Source: Exiguobacterium sp. J17977
Lineage (GTDB): Bacteria; Bacillota; Bacilli; Exiguobacteriales; Exiguobacteriaceae
Reading direction: 5' to 3'
DNA: 64,000 bases
Assembly: GCF_018616375.1 (NCBI RefSeq)
Contig: NZ_JAEQBB010000001.1
Span: 372,001-436,000, forward strand
The position numbers were made by a program, and so were the translations under genes. Below, piece by piece: positions 54,406-63,356 of this stretch (within the stretch, counting starts at the first letter, position 1; the number at the start of each line of letters is the position of its first letter). The notes beneath the pieces were generated by a model. That model was not told the DNA's origin. It did no database searches and was given only the letters and a program-made list of their open reading frames with translations.

Positions 54406-54966
54406 TTATGTCCAGAACGAGCGAGCGGAAAAAAAGCGCTTTGAAGCTTGTAATGTCAAGCCGCTCCGCTTAGCGATTTTCTCGACGACCTGTTCGACTG
54501 TAAGGTGATCGGTCTCGATTTTCTCATGAGTGATGTCGTGACGAAAAGCGTGAAGGCAACGGTCGATTTGTGTCTTGCCCCACGAATTGAACCATTCGAA
54601 ACGTTTATTCAATCTTCTGACGAGTGTCCGTTTATCGGCGTGGAGAATATAATGGTCGACCCGAATTCCATCACGTTGTAAGGCTCCGATGATTTCATCG
54701 TAGTAGAGGCGGTCCACGAGCGTCATCGGGACGACGATTACGCCATCGTATGAACGGGCAATCTTTGCCAACATCTCAACATTGAACGTCCGCCATTCCG
54801 GGTGATGTTGGAAATCGGCCAGTCGCATATCGCTGGGCAGATTGTCGCGAATAAAGAAGCCGACTTGTTCCGGGTCATAAAGATAGGCGTTCGGCAACCG
54901 TTGTTGCAATTGTTTGGCGGCTGTCGTCTTGCCTGAACCGAAAGCGCCGTTAATCCAAATGATCAT
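54406..54966 (-). CDS. TmrB-like ATP-binding protein
   Basis: 186-aa P-loop protein closely resembling tunicamycin-resistance protein TmrB of Bacillus subtilis: MIIWINGAFGSGKTTAAKQL (Walker A), YLYDPEQVGFFIRDNLP, FQHHPEWRTFNVEMLAKIA, GVIVVPMTLVDRLYYDEIIG, NSWGKTQIDRCL and ETDHLTVEQVVEKIA all correspond. TmrB is a membrane-associated ATP-binding protein thought to bind tunicamycin. Whether this homologue gives resistance is not known. ATG 54966; GAGAACTCGG region upstream gives a moderate ribosome site. Confidence 0.85.
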   Translation of the reverse strand: MIIWINGAFGSGKTTAAKQLQQRLPNAYLYDPEQVGFFIRDNLPSDMRLADFQHHPEWRTFNVEMLAKIARSYDGVIVVPMTLVDRLYYDEIIGALQRDGIRVDHYILHADKRTLVRRLNKRFEWFNSWGKTQIDRCLHAFRHDITHEKIETDHLTVEQVVEKIAKRSGLTLQASKRFFSARSFWT

Positions 54967-55103
54967 CCGAGTTCTCCTTTGAAATGCTTTTGTTTAATCT
55001 ATTATACTCGAATGTCTGGGTGAAACAGTTGATACATTCCCCCGTCCATAATAAGATAGATAAAGTGATTTTGTTGGATTGACTACGAAAGGGAATGATT
55101 TTG

Positions 55104-56111
55104 ATGAAAGAAAACTTCTGGCGCGACCTTCCGCGTCCATTCTTTATACTTGCCCCGATGGAAGACGTGACCGATGTCGTCTTCCGCCACGTCATCGCCC
55201 ATGCCGGTCGACCGGACGTGTTCTTCACCGAGTTCGCGAACTCGGACAGCTACTGCCATCCGGAAGGGAAAGGCAGCCTGCGCGGGCGCTTGACGTTCAC
55301 CGAGGACGAACAGCCGATGGTCGCCCACATTTGGGGCGACAACCCTGACTACTTCCGTGAGATGAGCATCGGCATGGCCGAGATGGGCTATAAAGGCCTC
55401 GACATCAACATGGGTTGCCCGGTCCCGAACGTAGCCAAGCGCGGGAAAGGGAGTGGCCTTATCCTCCGTCCTGACGTCGCAGCGGAACTCATCCAAGCGG
55501 CGAAAGCCGGCGGCATCCCGGTCAGCGTCAAGACGCGTCTCGGATTCGCGAAGCTCGACGAGTGGCGCGACTGGTTGACGCATCTGTTGAAGCAAGACAT
55601 CGCCAACTTGTCGATTCACTTGCGCACACGCAACGAGATGAGTAAAGTCGACGCGCACTGGGAGATGATCCCGGATATCGTCAAATTGCGTGATGAGATT
55701 GCACCGGATACGCTCATCACAATCAACGGTGACATCCTCGATCGTCAGATGGGACTCGAACTCGTCGAGAAGTATGGCGTCGACGGCGTCATGATTGGTC
55801 GCGGGATTTTCAAGAACCCGTTCGCGTTCGAGAAAGAGCCACGTGAGCACTCGATGGAAGAACACCTCGACTTGCTTCGCCTCCAACTCGATTTGCAAGA
55901 CAAATTCCAAGAAGAGGTGCCGCGTTCGATTTCGAACTTGCACCGTTTCTTCAAGATTTACGTGAAAGGATTCCGCGGGGCGAGCGACCTCCGTGTGAAG
56001 CTCATGGACACGAAATCGACAGACGAAGTGCGGGCGCACCTTGATGCGTTTGTCGAGAACTATCACAAAGAAGAAGCGGCGCTTGCCGAGGCGGCGTCGA
56101 CAGTCGAATAA
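55104..56111 (+). CDS. dus: tRNA-dihydrouridine synthase
   Basis: 335-aa flavoenzyme reducing uridines in tRNA D-loops. [17 protein letters not shown] (FMN site), [21 protein letters not shown] with the catalytic Cys, [22 protein letters not shown] and [14 protein letters not shown] are typical, although IHLRTR differs from the common VHGRTR. Start ATG 55104, 10 bp behind AAAGGG; the ATG at 55095 is too near it. Confidence 0.9.
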   Translation: MKENFWRDLPRPFFILAPMEDVTDVVFRHVIAHAGRPDVFFTEFANSDSYCHPEGKGSLRGRLTFTEDEQPMVAHIWGDNPDYFREMSIGMAEMGYKGLDINMGCPVPNVAKRGKGSGLILRPDVAAELIQAAKAGGIPVSVKTRLGFAKLDEWRDWLTHLLKQDIANLSIHLRTRNEMSKVDAHWEMIPDIVKLRDEIAPDTLITINGDILDRQMGLELVEKYGVDGVMIGRGIFKNPFAFEKEPREHSMEEHLDLLRLQLDLQDKFQEEVPRSISNLHRFFKIYVKGFRGASDLRVKLMDTKSTDEVRAHLDAFVENYHKEEAALAEAASTVE

Positions 56112-56119
56112 GTTCTACC

Positions 56120-56148
56120 GGGATTCAGTGTATACTGGATCCCTTTTT
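56120..56148 (+). terminator. rho-independent terminator of dus
   Basis: GGGATTCAGT/ACTGGATCCC stem with GTAT loop then TTTTTG. Nearly the same hairpin recurs at 63295. Confidence 0.88.
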
Positions 56149-56226
56149 GTATGAAAAATAGTAGATGGGCGATGAAACGTTTGGTCGGGCTGCTTCGTAT
56201 GAAGTGGATGGAAGGGGAGGCTAAAC

Positions 56227-56397
56227 ATGAACGAATGGCGTGAATCAGCGGTCGGTCTTGGGCTTGTGTTTGGAACGGCTGGCGGACTACTCATCTCTGT
56301 CTTACTCGATTTTCCGTCCATGTATGGTATTGTCATCGGTTCAATCATTGGATATTGGATTGGACTGATTATCTCGATCCGTGCGATGAAACGATAA
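56227..56397 (+). CDS. small two-helix membrane protein, 56 aa
   Basis: Frame MNEWRESAVGLGLVFGTAGG... ends ISIRAMKR. Two hydrophobic segments (about 8-26 and 32-50) separated by DFPSMYG, with a basic C-terminus, suggest a small inner-membrane hairpin. AAGGGGAGGCTAAAC precedes ATG 56227 with good spacing, which is the main support for coding. Family not recognised. Next gene starts 34 bp later. Confidence 0.65.
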   Translation: MNEWRESAVGLGLVFGTAGGLLISVLLDFPSMYGIVIGSIIGYWIGLIISIRAMKR

Positions 56398-56431
56398 CGA
56401 CCCATTATTAATACAGGAGGAGTGTTTCTAT

Positions 56432-56923
56432 ATGAGTGAATTCCAATTTATTGCGAGCAATCACCCACTAAAAGAAGTCGAAAATCCATATATCGAGTTC
56501 TTATCGATCAACGAGGCCATCAAAAAAGGTGTTATCTTGCCTGAGATGCTCACAGACGACGAAGACCTCGATCGTGACGAAAAGATTTTGATGAACGTCG
56601 AGTCGGAAGAGCAGCTCGACGAGATTGAGATCAAGCGCGACTTGTACTATGACGTGGAGAACGTTGAGGCGTACTCGGAAAAACCGCACGTCGTGGAATT
56701 GCGCTGGCGCTATACGGATGCGAGAGCCGAACAGATCGTTGAGTATATAACCGACCACTTGAAGACAGCGGGTGAAGTCGAGATTTGGAAAGTATGGGTC
56801 GATGAACAGACAGTACCAAACGTTCAATCCATCACGCTCGACGAGTTGACGACTGATGCGCTGCGATTTTTAGGTGCAGTCGGGTTCAATCGGCCGGAAT
56901 GCCTTCGCGTGACAAAAGCATAA
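56432..56923 (+). CDS. conserved hypothetical protein, 163 aa
   Basis: Very acidic cytosolic protein (many Asp/Glu, e.g. ILPEMLTDDEDLDRDEKIL) with no membrane segment. HVVELRWRYTDARAEQIVEYI and EVEIWKVWVDE look like a strand-helix-strand unit, and LDELTTDALRFLGAVGFNRPECLRVTKA ends the protein. I do not recognise the family. AGGAGGAGTGTTTCTAT precedes ATG 56432, and a strong terminator follows, so it is clearly a gene. Confidence 0.75.
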   Translation: MSEFQFIASNHPLKEVENPYIEFLSINEAIKKGVILPEMLTDDEDLDRDEKILMNVESEEQLDEIEIKRDLYYDVENVEAYSEKPHVVELRWRYTDARAEQIVEYITDHLKTAGEVEIWKVWVDEQTVPNVQSITLDELTTDALRFLGAVGFNRPECLRVTKA

Positions 56924-56927
56924 CCTG

Positions 56928-56955
56928 ACCGAACGAGATGTCTCGTTCGGTTTTT
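56928..56955 (+). terminator. rho-independent terminator
   Basis: ACCGAACGAGA/TCTCGTTCGGT 11-bp stem with a TG loop (effectively 4 nt) followed by TTTTTAG. Confidence 0.9.
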
Positions 56956-57019
56956 AGTTTTGTCTCCTCACTTGAAAAAGACTGCTATATTATGAGGAGA
57001 AGAGTCAGGAGGGAATCAG

Positions 57020-57700
57020 ATGCACATTTTAATTGTTGAAGACGACCGGACAATCGCCTCCGGTCTCCAATATTCGCTCGAACAAGAACAATTCACGACG
57101 ACGTTATGCCAGAACGTGGCCGACGCCACACCTTTGATTGAACAACAGTTACATACGATCGACCTGTGTCTGTTCGATTTGTCGTTGCCGGACGGGAGCG
57201 GTTATGACTTGTGTCGGCTCGTGAAGCAAAAACAGGACATACCTGTCATTTTTTTGACAGCGTTCGATGATGAAGTGAACGTCGTCATGGGACTCGATAT
57301 GGGAGCGGACGACTACATCACGAAACCGTTCAGGGTCCGCGAACTCATCTCGCGGATTCATTCGGTGTTGCGCCGCTACAACAAGCAGACCAGTTCGCCT
57401 ATTCTTAAAATTGGGTCGGTCGAAATCAATACGCAAGACGCGAAAGTGAAAAAGGACGGGGATGAGATTTTATTGACGGCGCTTGAATACCGATTATTGC
57501 TCATCTTCGGCAGACATACAGGGCAAGTGTTGTCACGGGCCCAACTACTCGACCAGATTTGGGACATGGGTGGGGATTTTGTGAATGACAATACGTTGAC
57601 TGTCTACATCAAACGGTTACGTGAGAAGCTCGAAGACGACCCACAGCGCCCGACGTTGATTAAGACGATTCGTGGCATCGGCTATAAGGTGGATGCTTAA
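57020..57700 (+). CDS. OmpR/PhoB-family response regulator
   Basis: 226-aa regulator. Receiver domain (1-120) with acidic pocket EDD, phospho-acceptor Asp in CLFDLSLPDGSG, Thr in FLTAF and Lys in ITKPF; winged-helix domain (about 128-226) with LTALEYRLLLIF, VNDNTLTVYIKRLREKLEDD and TIRGIGYKV. AGGAGGGAATCAG precedes ATG 57020. The kinase ATG comes 2 bp after its stop. It probably controls the ABC genes downstream via the GTCAC repeats. Confidence 0.95.
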   Translation: MHILIVEDDRTIASGLQYSLEQEQFTTTLCQNVADATPLIEQQLHTIDLCLFDLSLPDGSGYDLCRLVKQKQDIPVIFLTAFDDEVNVVMGLDMGADDYITKPFRVRELISRIHSVLRRYNKQTSSPILKIGSVEINTQDAKVKKDGDEILLTALEYRLLLIFGRHTGQVLSRAQLLDQIWDMGGDFVNDNTLTVYIKRLREKLEDDPQRPTLIKTIRGIGYKVDA

Positions 57701-57701
57701 C

Positions 57702-58703
57702 ATGCTACGAAATCGAGAAGTCCGAATCTATTTATTGAGTCTCTTTGTGATCATCGGCTTGGCCGTGAGCGTCGCGCTGTACATCTCGATCGAGGCTACA
57801 CTCCTTGTCGCGGTCTTATCGATTGTATTTGTCGCCGTGACCTATCGCTTCACGGTGTGGCGCTATCGGGAGATTGACCGACTGTCGAGTTACCTGCAAG
57901 AAATCAGCAACGGCAACTATAAACTCGACGTCCGCGATAACCTCGAAGGCGAGCTCAGTCTATTGAAAAGTCAAATCTATAAAGTGACGAAGATGCTGTC
58001 GGAACAAGGGACGCATCTTGAAGAAGACAAGCAGAAGCTGACGGATGCCATCTCTGACATCTCCCATCAACTGAAGACCCCGCTCACGTCGATGACGGTC
58101 ATGGCGGATTTACTCAGTGACCCGAGGCTGTCAGATGACAAGCGGCAAGAGTTCACGCATAACGTACAGGTACAGCTCGAGCGGATGGAGTGGCTCGTCT
58201 CGTCGCTTCTCAAACTGTCTAAAATCGATGCCGGGACGATTCAGTTCAAACGGGAACCGGTGTCCATCCCTACACTCGTTCAAGCCGTGACAGAACCGAT
58301 GCTTGTGCCAATCGATATTAAAATGCAACGGCTCCAGATTACGGGTGAGCGTGACGTCGCGTTCGAAGGCGATATGAAGTGGACGACCGAGGCGCTCATC
58401 AACATCTTGAAGAACTGCGTAGAACATACACCGGAACAAGGCGAGTTGTTCATCGACTTTAGTGAGAACACACTGTATACGGAAATCATCATCCGTGACA
58501 CGGGGAGCGGCATCGCCAAACAAGACGTCCCGTACATTTTCCAGCGTTTTTATAAAGGCATGAATGCGAGCGACGACAGCGTCGGCATCGGACTCGCCAT
58601 GGCACACAGCATCATCACGAGCCAACAAGGTGAACTGACCGTCCGCAGTGAACGTGGGGCCGGGACCGCATTTCAAATTCGATTCTACAAAGCAATCGTT
58701 TAA
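57702..58703 (+). CDS. sensor histidine kinase with short sensing region
   Basis: 333-aa kinase. Two closely spaced membrane helices (about 9-29 and 32-49) leave almost no external loop, the intramembrane-sensing arrangement seen in kinases that read the activity of a partner ABC transporter. HAMP-like linker, H-box SDISHQLKTPLTSM, N-box NILKNCVEHTPE, G1 DTGSGIAKQD and G2 GIGLAMAHSI complete the core. ATG 57702, 2 bp after the regulator gene, uses AAGGTGGA inside the regulator end. Confidence 0.94.
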   Translation: MLRNREVRIYLLSLFVIIGLAVSVALYISIEATLLVAVLSIVFVAVTYRFTVWRYREIDRLSSYLQEISNGNYKLDVRDNLEGELSLLKSQIYKVTKMLSEQGTHLEEDKQKLTDAISDISHQLKTPLTSMTVMADLLSDPRLSDDKRQEFTHNVQVQLERMEWLVSSLLKLSKIDAGTIQFKREPVSIPTLVQAVTEPMLVPIDIKMQRLQITGERDVAFEGDMKWTTEALINILKNCVEHTPEQGELFIDFSENTLYTEIIIRDTGSGIAKQDVPYIFQRFYKGMNASDDSVGIGLAMAHSIITSQQGELTVRSERGAGTAFQIRFYKAIV

Positions 58704-58714
58704 GTGACGAAACA

Positions 58715-58741
58715 GTCACTTTTGAGTCACGGACGTGTCAC
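58715..58741 (+). promoter_or_regulatory. GTCAC direct repeats with 11-bp phase (response regulator site)
   Basis: GTCAC at 58715-58719, 58726-58730 and 58737-58741: three copies exactly 11 bp apart, upstream of the ABC ATPase start. OmpR-family dimers bind such phased direct repeats. The first copy also forms an AAGTGAC/GTCACTT inverted repeat with 58702-58708. Pattern seen; binding inferred. Confidence 0.6.
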
Positions 58742-58788
58742 ACTCGCTCGGTACACTCAAAGTAGATTAAGTACTGGAGGGTGCAAAC

Positions 58789-59472
58789 ATGAACATATTA
58801 GAAGTGCAAAATTTATCAAAAGTATACGGGAAAGACGAGATGGAAGTGCGGGCGCTCGATGATGTATCGTTTACCGTAAAAAAAGGTGAGTTCGTCTGTA
58901 TCGTCGGACCGTCGGGCTCGGGAAAGTCGACGTTGTTACATTTGCTGGGCGGCGTCGACGTCCCGACGAGCGGACAGGTGTTAATCGACAACACCGACAT
59001 TTACAAGTTGGACGAGACACAGCTCGCCATCTTCCGACGTCGTCAAATCGGTTTGATTTATCAATTTTATAACTTGATCCCGATTTTGACGGTTGAGGAG
59101 AATATCACGCTACCGATGTTGTTGGACGAGCAAAAAGTCGACGCCGCCCATTTGGAGCGCATCATCGGCATCCTCGGGCTATCGAACCGGATGACGCATT
59201 TGCCGAACCAACTGTCTGGCGGACAGCAACAACGCGTCTCCATCGGCCGGGCGCTTATCAGCAACCCAGCCATCATCTTGGCCGACGAGCCGACGGGGAA
59301 CTTGGACAGTCAAAACAGTGAAGAAATCATGAGCCTTCTCAAACTGTTCAACAAGAAGTTCAATCAGACGCTCATCATCATCACCCACGACGAACGGATT
59401 GCCTTGCAGGCCGATCGCATCATCTCGATCGAGGATGGGAAGATTGCGAAGAACGAGGTCGTCCGCGCATGA
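58789..59472 (+). CDS. ABC transporter ATP-binding protein (BceA/MacB type)
   Basis: 227-aa ATPase: Walker A GPSGSGKST, Q-loop IYQFYNLIPILT, signature LSGGQQQRVSIGRAL, Walker B IILADEPTGNLD, H-loop IIITHDERIALQADRI. Starts at ATG 58789 behind TGGAGGGTGCAAAC. Its stop overlaps the permease start by 4 nt (ATGA). Partner of the FtsX-type permease; with the kinase it forms an antimicrobial-peptide-type detoxification or envelope-stress module (family inference). Confidence 0.93.
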   Translation: MNILEVQNLSKVYGKDEMEVRALDDVSFTVKKGEFVCIVGPSGSGKSTLLHLLGGVDVPTSGQVLIDNTDIYKLDETQLAIFRRRQIGLIYQFYNLIPILTVEENITLPMLLDEQKVDAAHLERIIGILGLSNRMTHLPNQLSGGQQQRVSIGRALISNPAIILADEPTGNLDSQNSEEIMSLLKLFNKKFNQTLIIITHDERIALQADRIISIEDGKIAKNEVVRA

Positions 59473-62039
59473 ACATCATCAATAAAATGACGCTTCGGCA
59501 TTTACGCGAGAACAAACGACGTTCTCTCGTCACCATCATCGGGGTCATCATTTCGGTCTCGATGATCACGGCTGTGACGACACTCGGTTCATCGTTCTTA
59601 GACTTGATGATCCGTCAAGACATCGCGGACAACGGGGAGTGGCACGTCAAATATGTCAACACGAACGAAGACCAGGTCGAGGCGATTCGGAATGATGCAT
59701 CGACGAAGGACGTCATCCTGTCGAGTGACGGCTATGCGGAATTAAAAGAATCAAAGAATGCCTATAAACCGTACTTATACGTCCGGAGCTATAACACGTC
59801 AGGGCTGAAGAACTTTCCCGTCGACTTGACGGAGGGACGCTTGCCGAATAAAGAAGGCGAAGTTGTCATTTCTGAGGCCATCCGTCAAAACGCGCAAGTC
59901 ACGTACAATATCGGGGACGAATTGACGCTCGAAATCGGCGAGCGCATGGACGAATCGTCAGGTCGCGTGTTGACACAAAACGATGGCTTAATCCGTGATG
60001 GGGAGACAATGTTAGAACAGTTGAACATCGAAGACACAGTGACGTTGACCGTCGTCGGCACGATGACGCGCCCAGCCTGGGAGCCGACGTGGTCGCCGGG
60101 CTATACGGTCGTTGGATATATTGACGACAAAGCGTTGAACGGTGCGACCGTCGATACGTTCGTCGCCTTGAACGACGTGAACGGCTCGATTTATGAAGAG
60201 ACGAAACAACTGATGCGCGAACAGAAAATTGAAGGGATTGCCTATAACGCATCGTTGCTCCGCTATTATGGGGTGACCGATGATGACGGCTTGCGCAAGA
60301 CACTGTACGGGTTCGGTGGCATCATCATGGCGGTCATCGTCATCGGCTCGATTTCGCTCATCTATAACGCCTTCGCCATCAGCGTGTCCGAGCGCTCACG
60401 CTACCTCGGGATGCTCGCGAGTGTCGGGGCGACGAAGCGGCAAAAGCGGAACTCGGTCTTTTTTGAAGGGTTCGTCATTGGAGGGATCAGCATCCCAATC
60501 GGTATCCTTGCCGGGGTGGCCGGAATTGGGGTCACGTTCCTATTCATCAACGCTTTTGCGGAGAAGGCGCTCAACGTGACGGAGAAGTTTGAGGTCGTCG
60601 TCACACCAGTCACGCTCTTGTTGACGGTCCTCATTTCAAGCGTGACGATTTTCATCTCGTGTTATCTGCCAGCGCGCCGTGCTTCGAAGATTTCGGCGAT
60701 TGACGCGATTCGTCAAACACAGGACGTGAGGTTAACATCGAAAAACGTGAAGACGTCAAAACTCGTGCGACGGATTTTCGGGTTGGAAGCAGAGATCGGA
60801 TTGAAAAACACGAAACGTAACCGGAAACGGTATTTGGCGACGGTGTTCTCACTCGTCATCAGTATCGTGCTGTTTTTAGTCGTCAGTTACTTCACGGATC
60901 GGCTCGAACAATCGCTCGAGATGTCGCAAGGATCGTACGAGTTCGACATTCTCGTAAACGGGTCGAATCTCACGAAGGATGACTTGCGTCGCTATGAGAC
61001 GTTGGACAATGTGACGGGCGGGACGTACTTCGAGAATACGACCGTCCAGACGATGGTCGACGAAGCCCGGTTACCGAGCGCGGTCACCGAAAACGAAGAC
61101 TTGGCGTCCACGTTCGTCGATGGGAAATTCACGTATTACGTGTCCCTCTACCAATTGGATGACGACAGCTTTGATGCGTACTTGAAACAAATCGGGGCAG
61201 CCGTCAGCAACTTTGAAAACGGGGACGTCCCAGGCGCCGTCTTGATTGATGAAGTGTCATATGAAGACGTGGACAAGAAAAAATTCGTCAACTCGAAGAC
61301 GATTGAGACCGAAATCGGCGATACGCTCGAACTCCGGGACGAGAATGCAACGGACGAGGCGGCACCGCTCAAAACGATCAAAGTCGCGGCCATGACCGAC
61401 GTCGCCCCGACCGGTGTGATGACGAGTTCACTCGGATGGCTCGATGTAATCGTCCGGGAAGGGACGTTTGAAGAGGATGCGATCGGTGAGTTGATGCAAC
61501 AATCGAGCCCGTCGATCGCCTTGAACACGAGTAATCCTGAGGCGACGCAACAAGTGATTGAAGCGGAACAGAACATGGACCAATATATCTTCAACGTGTC
61601 GGAGCAGCGTGAGCAGCAAGAGCAAGTGTTGTTACTGCTATCGATTTTCGTCTATGGATTCATCGTCTTGATTTCGCTCATCTCGGTGGCGAATATCTTT
61701 AACACGATTTCGACGAGCGTCTCGCTCCGCCGCCGCGAATTCGCGATGCTGCGGTCGGTCGGGATGACACCGAAGGGATTCAACAAGATGGTGTACTATG
61801 AGAGCATTTTCTACGGCATGAAAGCATTGGCCTATGGGGTGCCAATCAGTGTGCTCATCATGTACTTGATTTACCGGGCGCAAATCAACACGTTCGAAGC
61901 AGCGTTCACGTTGCCGTGGGGCGATATTTTGTTCGTCACGGTCGTAATCTTTCTAATCGTTGGTTCTTCGATGGTGTACGCGATTTCGAAAGTGAAGTCG
62001 GATAATATCATCGATCGGTTGAAGCAAGAGAACAATTGA
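59469..62039 (+). CDS. FtsX-type ABC permease, 856 aa
   Basis: N-terminal helix (about 17-38), large outer domain (about 40-275), three-helix FtsX block (about 280-410; GMLASVGATKRQKRNSVFFEG), a central helix near 458-478 after the amphipathic TSKLVRRIFGLEAEIGLKN, a second outer domain (about 480-725), and a second FtsX block (about 728-850; FAMLRSVGMTPKGFNKMVYYES). At 856 aa it is longer than BceB (about 650) and has two outer domains, closer to the permease at 27597. Overlaps the ATPase stop by 4 nt. Substrate unknown. Confidence 0.9.
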   Translation: MNIINKMTLRHLRENKRRSLVTIIGVIISVSMITAVTTLGSSFLDLMIRQDIADNGEWHVKYVNTNEDQVEAIRNDASTKDVILSSDGYAELKESKNAYKPYLYVRSYNTSGLKNFPVDLTEGRLPNKEGEVVISEAIRQNAQVTYNIGDELTLEIGERMDESSGRVLTQNDGLIRDGETMLEQLNIEDTVTLTVVGTMTRPAWEPTWSPGYTVVGYIDDKALNGATVDTFVALNDVNGSIYEETKQLMREQKIEGIAYNASLLRYYGVTDDDGLRKTLYGFGGIIMAVIVIGSISLIYNAFAISVSERSRYLGMLASVGATKRQKRNSVFFEGFVIGGISIPIGILAGVAGIGVTFLFINAFAEKALNVTEKFEVVVTPVTLLLTVLISSVTIFISCYLPARRASKISAIDAIRQTQDVRLTSKNVKTSKLVRRIFGLEAEIGLKNTKRNRKRYLATVFSLVISIVLFLVVSYFTDRLEQSLEMSQGSYEFDILVNGSNLTKDDLRRYETLDNVTGGTYFENTTVQTMVDEARLPSAVTENEDLASTFVDGKFTYYVSLYQLDDDSFDAYLKQIGAAVSNFENGDVPGAVLIDEVSYEDVDKKKFVNSKTIETEIGDTLELRDENATDEAAPLKTIKVAAMTDVAPTGVMTSSLGWLDVIVREGTFEEDAIGELMQQSSPSIALNTSNPEATQQVIEAEQNMDQYIFNVSEQREQQEQVLLLLSIFVYGFIVLISLISVANIFNTISTSVSLRRREFAMLRSVGMTPKGFNKMVYYESIFYGMKALAYGVPISVLIMYLIYRAQINTFEAAFTLPWGDILFVTVVIFLIVGSSMVYAISKVKSDNIIDRLKQENN

Positions 62040-62072
62040 ATCGAATTATGTGTATGTCTGAAACAATCAATC

Positions 62073-62111
62073 AGCAGGGACTCAGTTTATCTTTCAGACT
62101 GAGTCCCTGCT
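62073..62111. terminator. long palindromic hairpin after the ABC operon
   Basis: AGCAGGGACTCAGT/ACTGAGTCCCTGCT perfect 14-bp arms with an 11-nt loop; no T run follows directly (ATATGTGCTTTT). Related in sequence to the terminators at 56120 and 63295. Confidence 0.7.
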
Positions 62112-62187
62112 ATATGTGCTTTTAGAGGATATCGACGACGAATCATCGAACACGTTATGAGCGAAGCGAGTACAAGGAGGCCGAATC

Positions 62188-63270
62188 ATGTTACACGTAA
62201 ATGGACGCCATATTGTAGACGAAGTCAACAATCAAGTGCACTTCCGTGGGTTCACATTGACTGCTCTGTATTGGGAGAATCCTGAAGTCGTGACATCATT
62301 GTATCCCACAGACGATATCTACCGGCGCATGTCCGAGATGGGCGCGAACACGGTCCGATTGACGGTGCATTATCGATTGTTTGAAGACGACGCCGCGCCA
62401 TTTCAATACAAACAAGACGGATTGGTGTGGCTCGATCGTCAAATTCAATTTGCCGCTTCTCACGGCCTTTACGTCATCCTTTGTTTGATTTTACCGCCCG
62501 GGGGTGACTGGATGGATGAGAAACCGGAACTTGATTTCTCGTTGTGGGAAGACGCGACGAAGCAAGAGCGATTCATCCGTCTATGGGAGATGCTGACGAA
62601 GCGTTATCGAGGCACCGACTTGGGTGAAGCGATTGAGGCGTTTGATTTGTTCAACGCTCCGGCGACAAATGATGGCTCTGGACAAGCTTACCGTGCCTTG
62701 GCTGTACGAACGGTCGAACGACTTCGCCGAATCGATGCCGACCGTCTGTTCATCATCGGGAAACTGTACGGGACGAACGGTATCAATCACGACAAAGAAC
62801 TCGAGACCTTCATCCAACTCGATGCGCCGAATCTGATCTATGATGCCCATTTTTACGCACCGTTCCTATATACGCATCAATACGCGGACTGGGTCGGTGT
62901 GCATGGGGAAGGAGGACGTTATCCGGATTCGGACATGGCCGAGTATGCCGTCGACGGCACGGAGTATCCGCGGGATATCACGTATTTGGCAAGCCGTCTC
63001 GAGCACTTGATCCGGTTTCGAGAGCAACATGACGTTCCAATCCTCGTCAGTGAGTTCGGGTTGATTCATCATTGTTTTGAGAATGAGCGGGGTGGATTGG
63101 CATACGTGCGTGACGTCGTGCAGTTGCTTCGTCAACATGAGATTGGCTACACGTATTGGGATTTTCAGTCACCTGTCATGGGTGTGTACTTAAGTGATGC
63201 GCGTGAACCGATGCGAGCGGAGCAGGAACAGCCAGGTCTGGCTTCGTTACTGTTTCCAGTCAATTCATAA
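62188..63270 (+). CDS. GH5-like (beta/alpha)8 protein lacking the acid/base Glu
   Basis: 360-aa protein with no signal peptide. GH5 landmarks: HFRGFTLTALYWENPE, MGANTVRLTVHYRLF, HGLYVILCLILPPGG, YDAHFYAPFLYTHQ (His221, Tyr223) and the nucleophile Glu289 in ILVSEFG. The acid/base box, normally NEP, reads FDLFNAPATND: Asn156 is kept but the Glu is Ala157 (codon GCT). So hydrolysis is expected to be impaired, or another residue supplies the proton. Cytosolic location also differs from secreted cellulases. AAGGAGGCCGAATC precedes ATG 62188. Confidence 0.8.
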   Translation: MLHVNGRHIVDEVNNQVHFRGFTLTALYWENPEVVTSLYPTDDIYRRMSEMGANTVRLTVHYRLFEDDAAPFQYKQDGLVWLDRQIQFAASHGLYVILCLILPPGGDWMDEKPELDFSLWEDATKQERFIRLWEMLTKRYRGTDLGEAIEAFDLFNAPATNDGSGQAYRALAVRTVERLRRIDADRLFIIGKLYGTNGINHDKELETFIQLDAPNLIYDAHFYAPFLYTHQYADWVGVHGEGGRYPDSDMAEYAVDGTEYPRDITYLASRLEHLIRFREQHDVPILVSEFGLIHHCFENERGGLAYVRDVVQLLRQHEIGYTYWDFQSPVMGVYLSDAREPMRAEQEQPGLASLLFPVNS

Positions 63271-63294
63271 GTGACGACAATTGAAGTGGGATGC

Positions 63295-63326
63295 GGGATT
63301 CAGTGTCTACTGAGTCCCTTTTTTTG
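63295..63326 (+). terminator. rho-independent terminator of the GH5-like gene
   Basis: GGGATTCAGT/ACTGAGTCCC stem with GTCT loop then TTTTTTT. 5' arm identical to the terminator at 56120. Confidence 0.92.
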
Positions 63327-63356
63327 TAAACTAAGAATGAGAAAAGAGGTGGGAGA

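Noticed and set aside
55083-56066. 327-codon open frame antisense to dus
   Set aside because: Mirror frame of dus with composition of a shadow; dus motifs are decisive.
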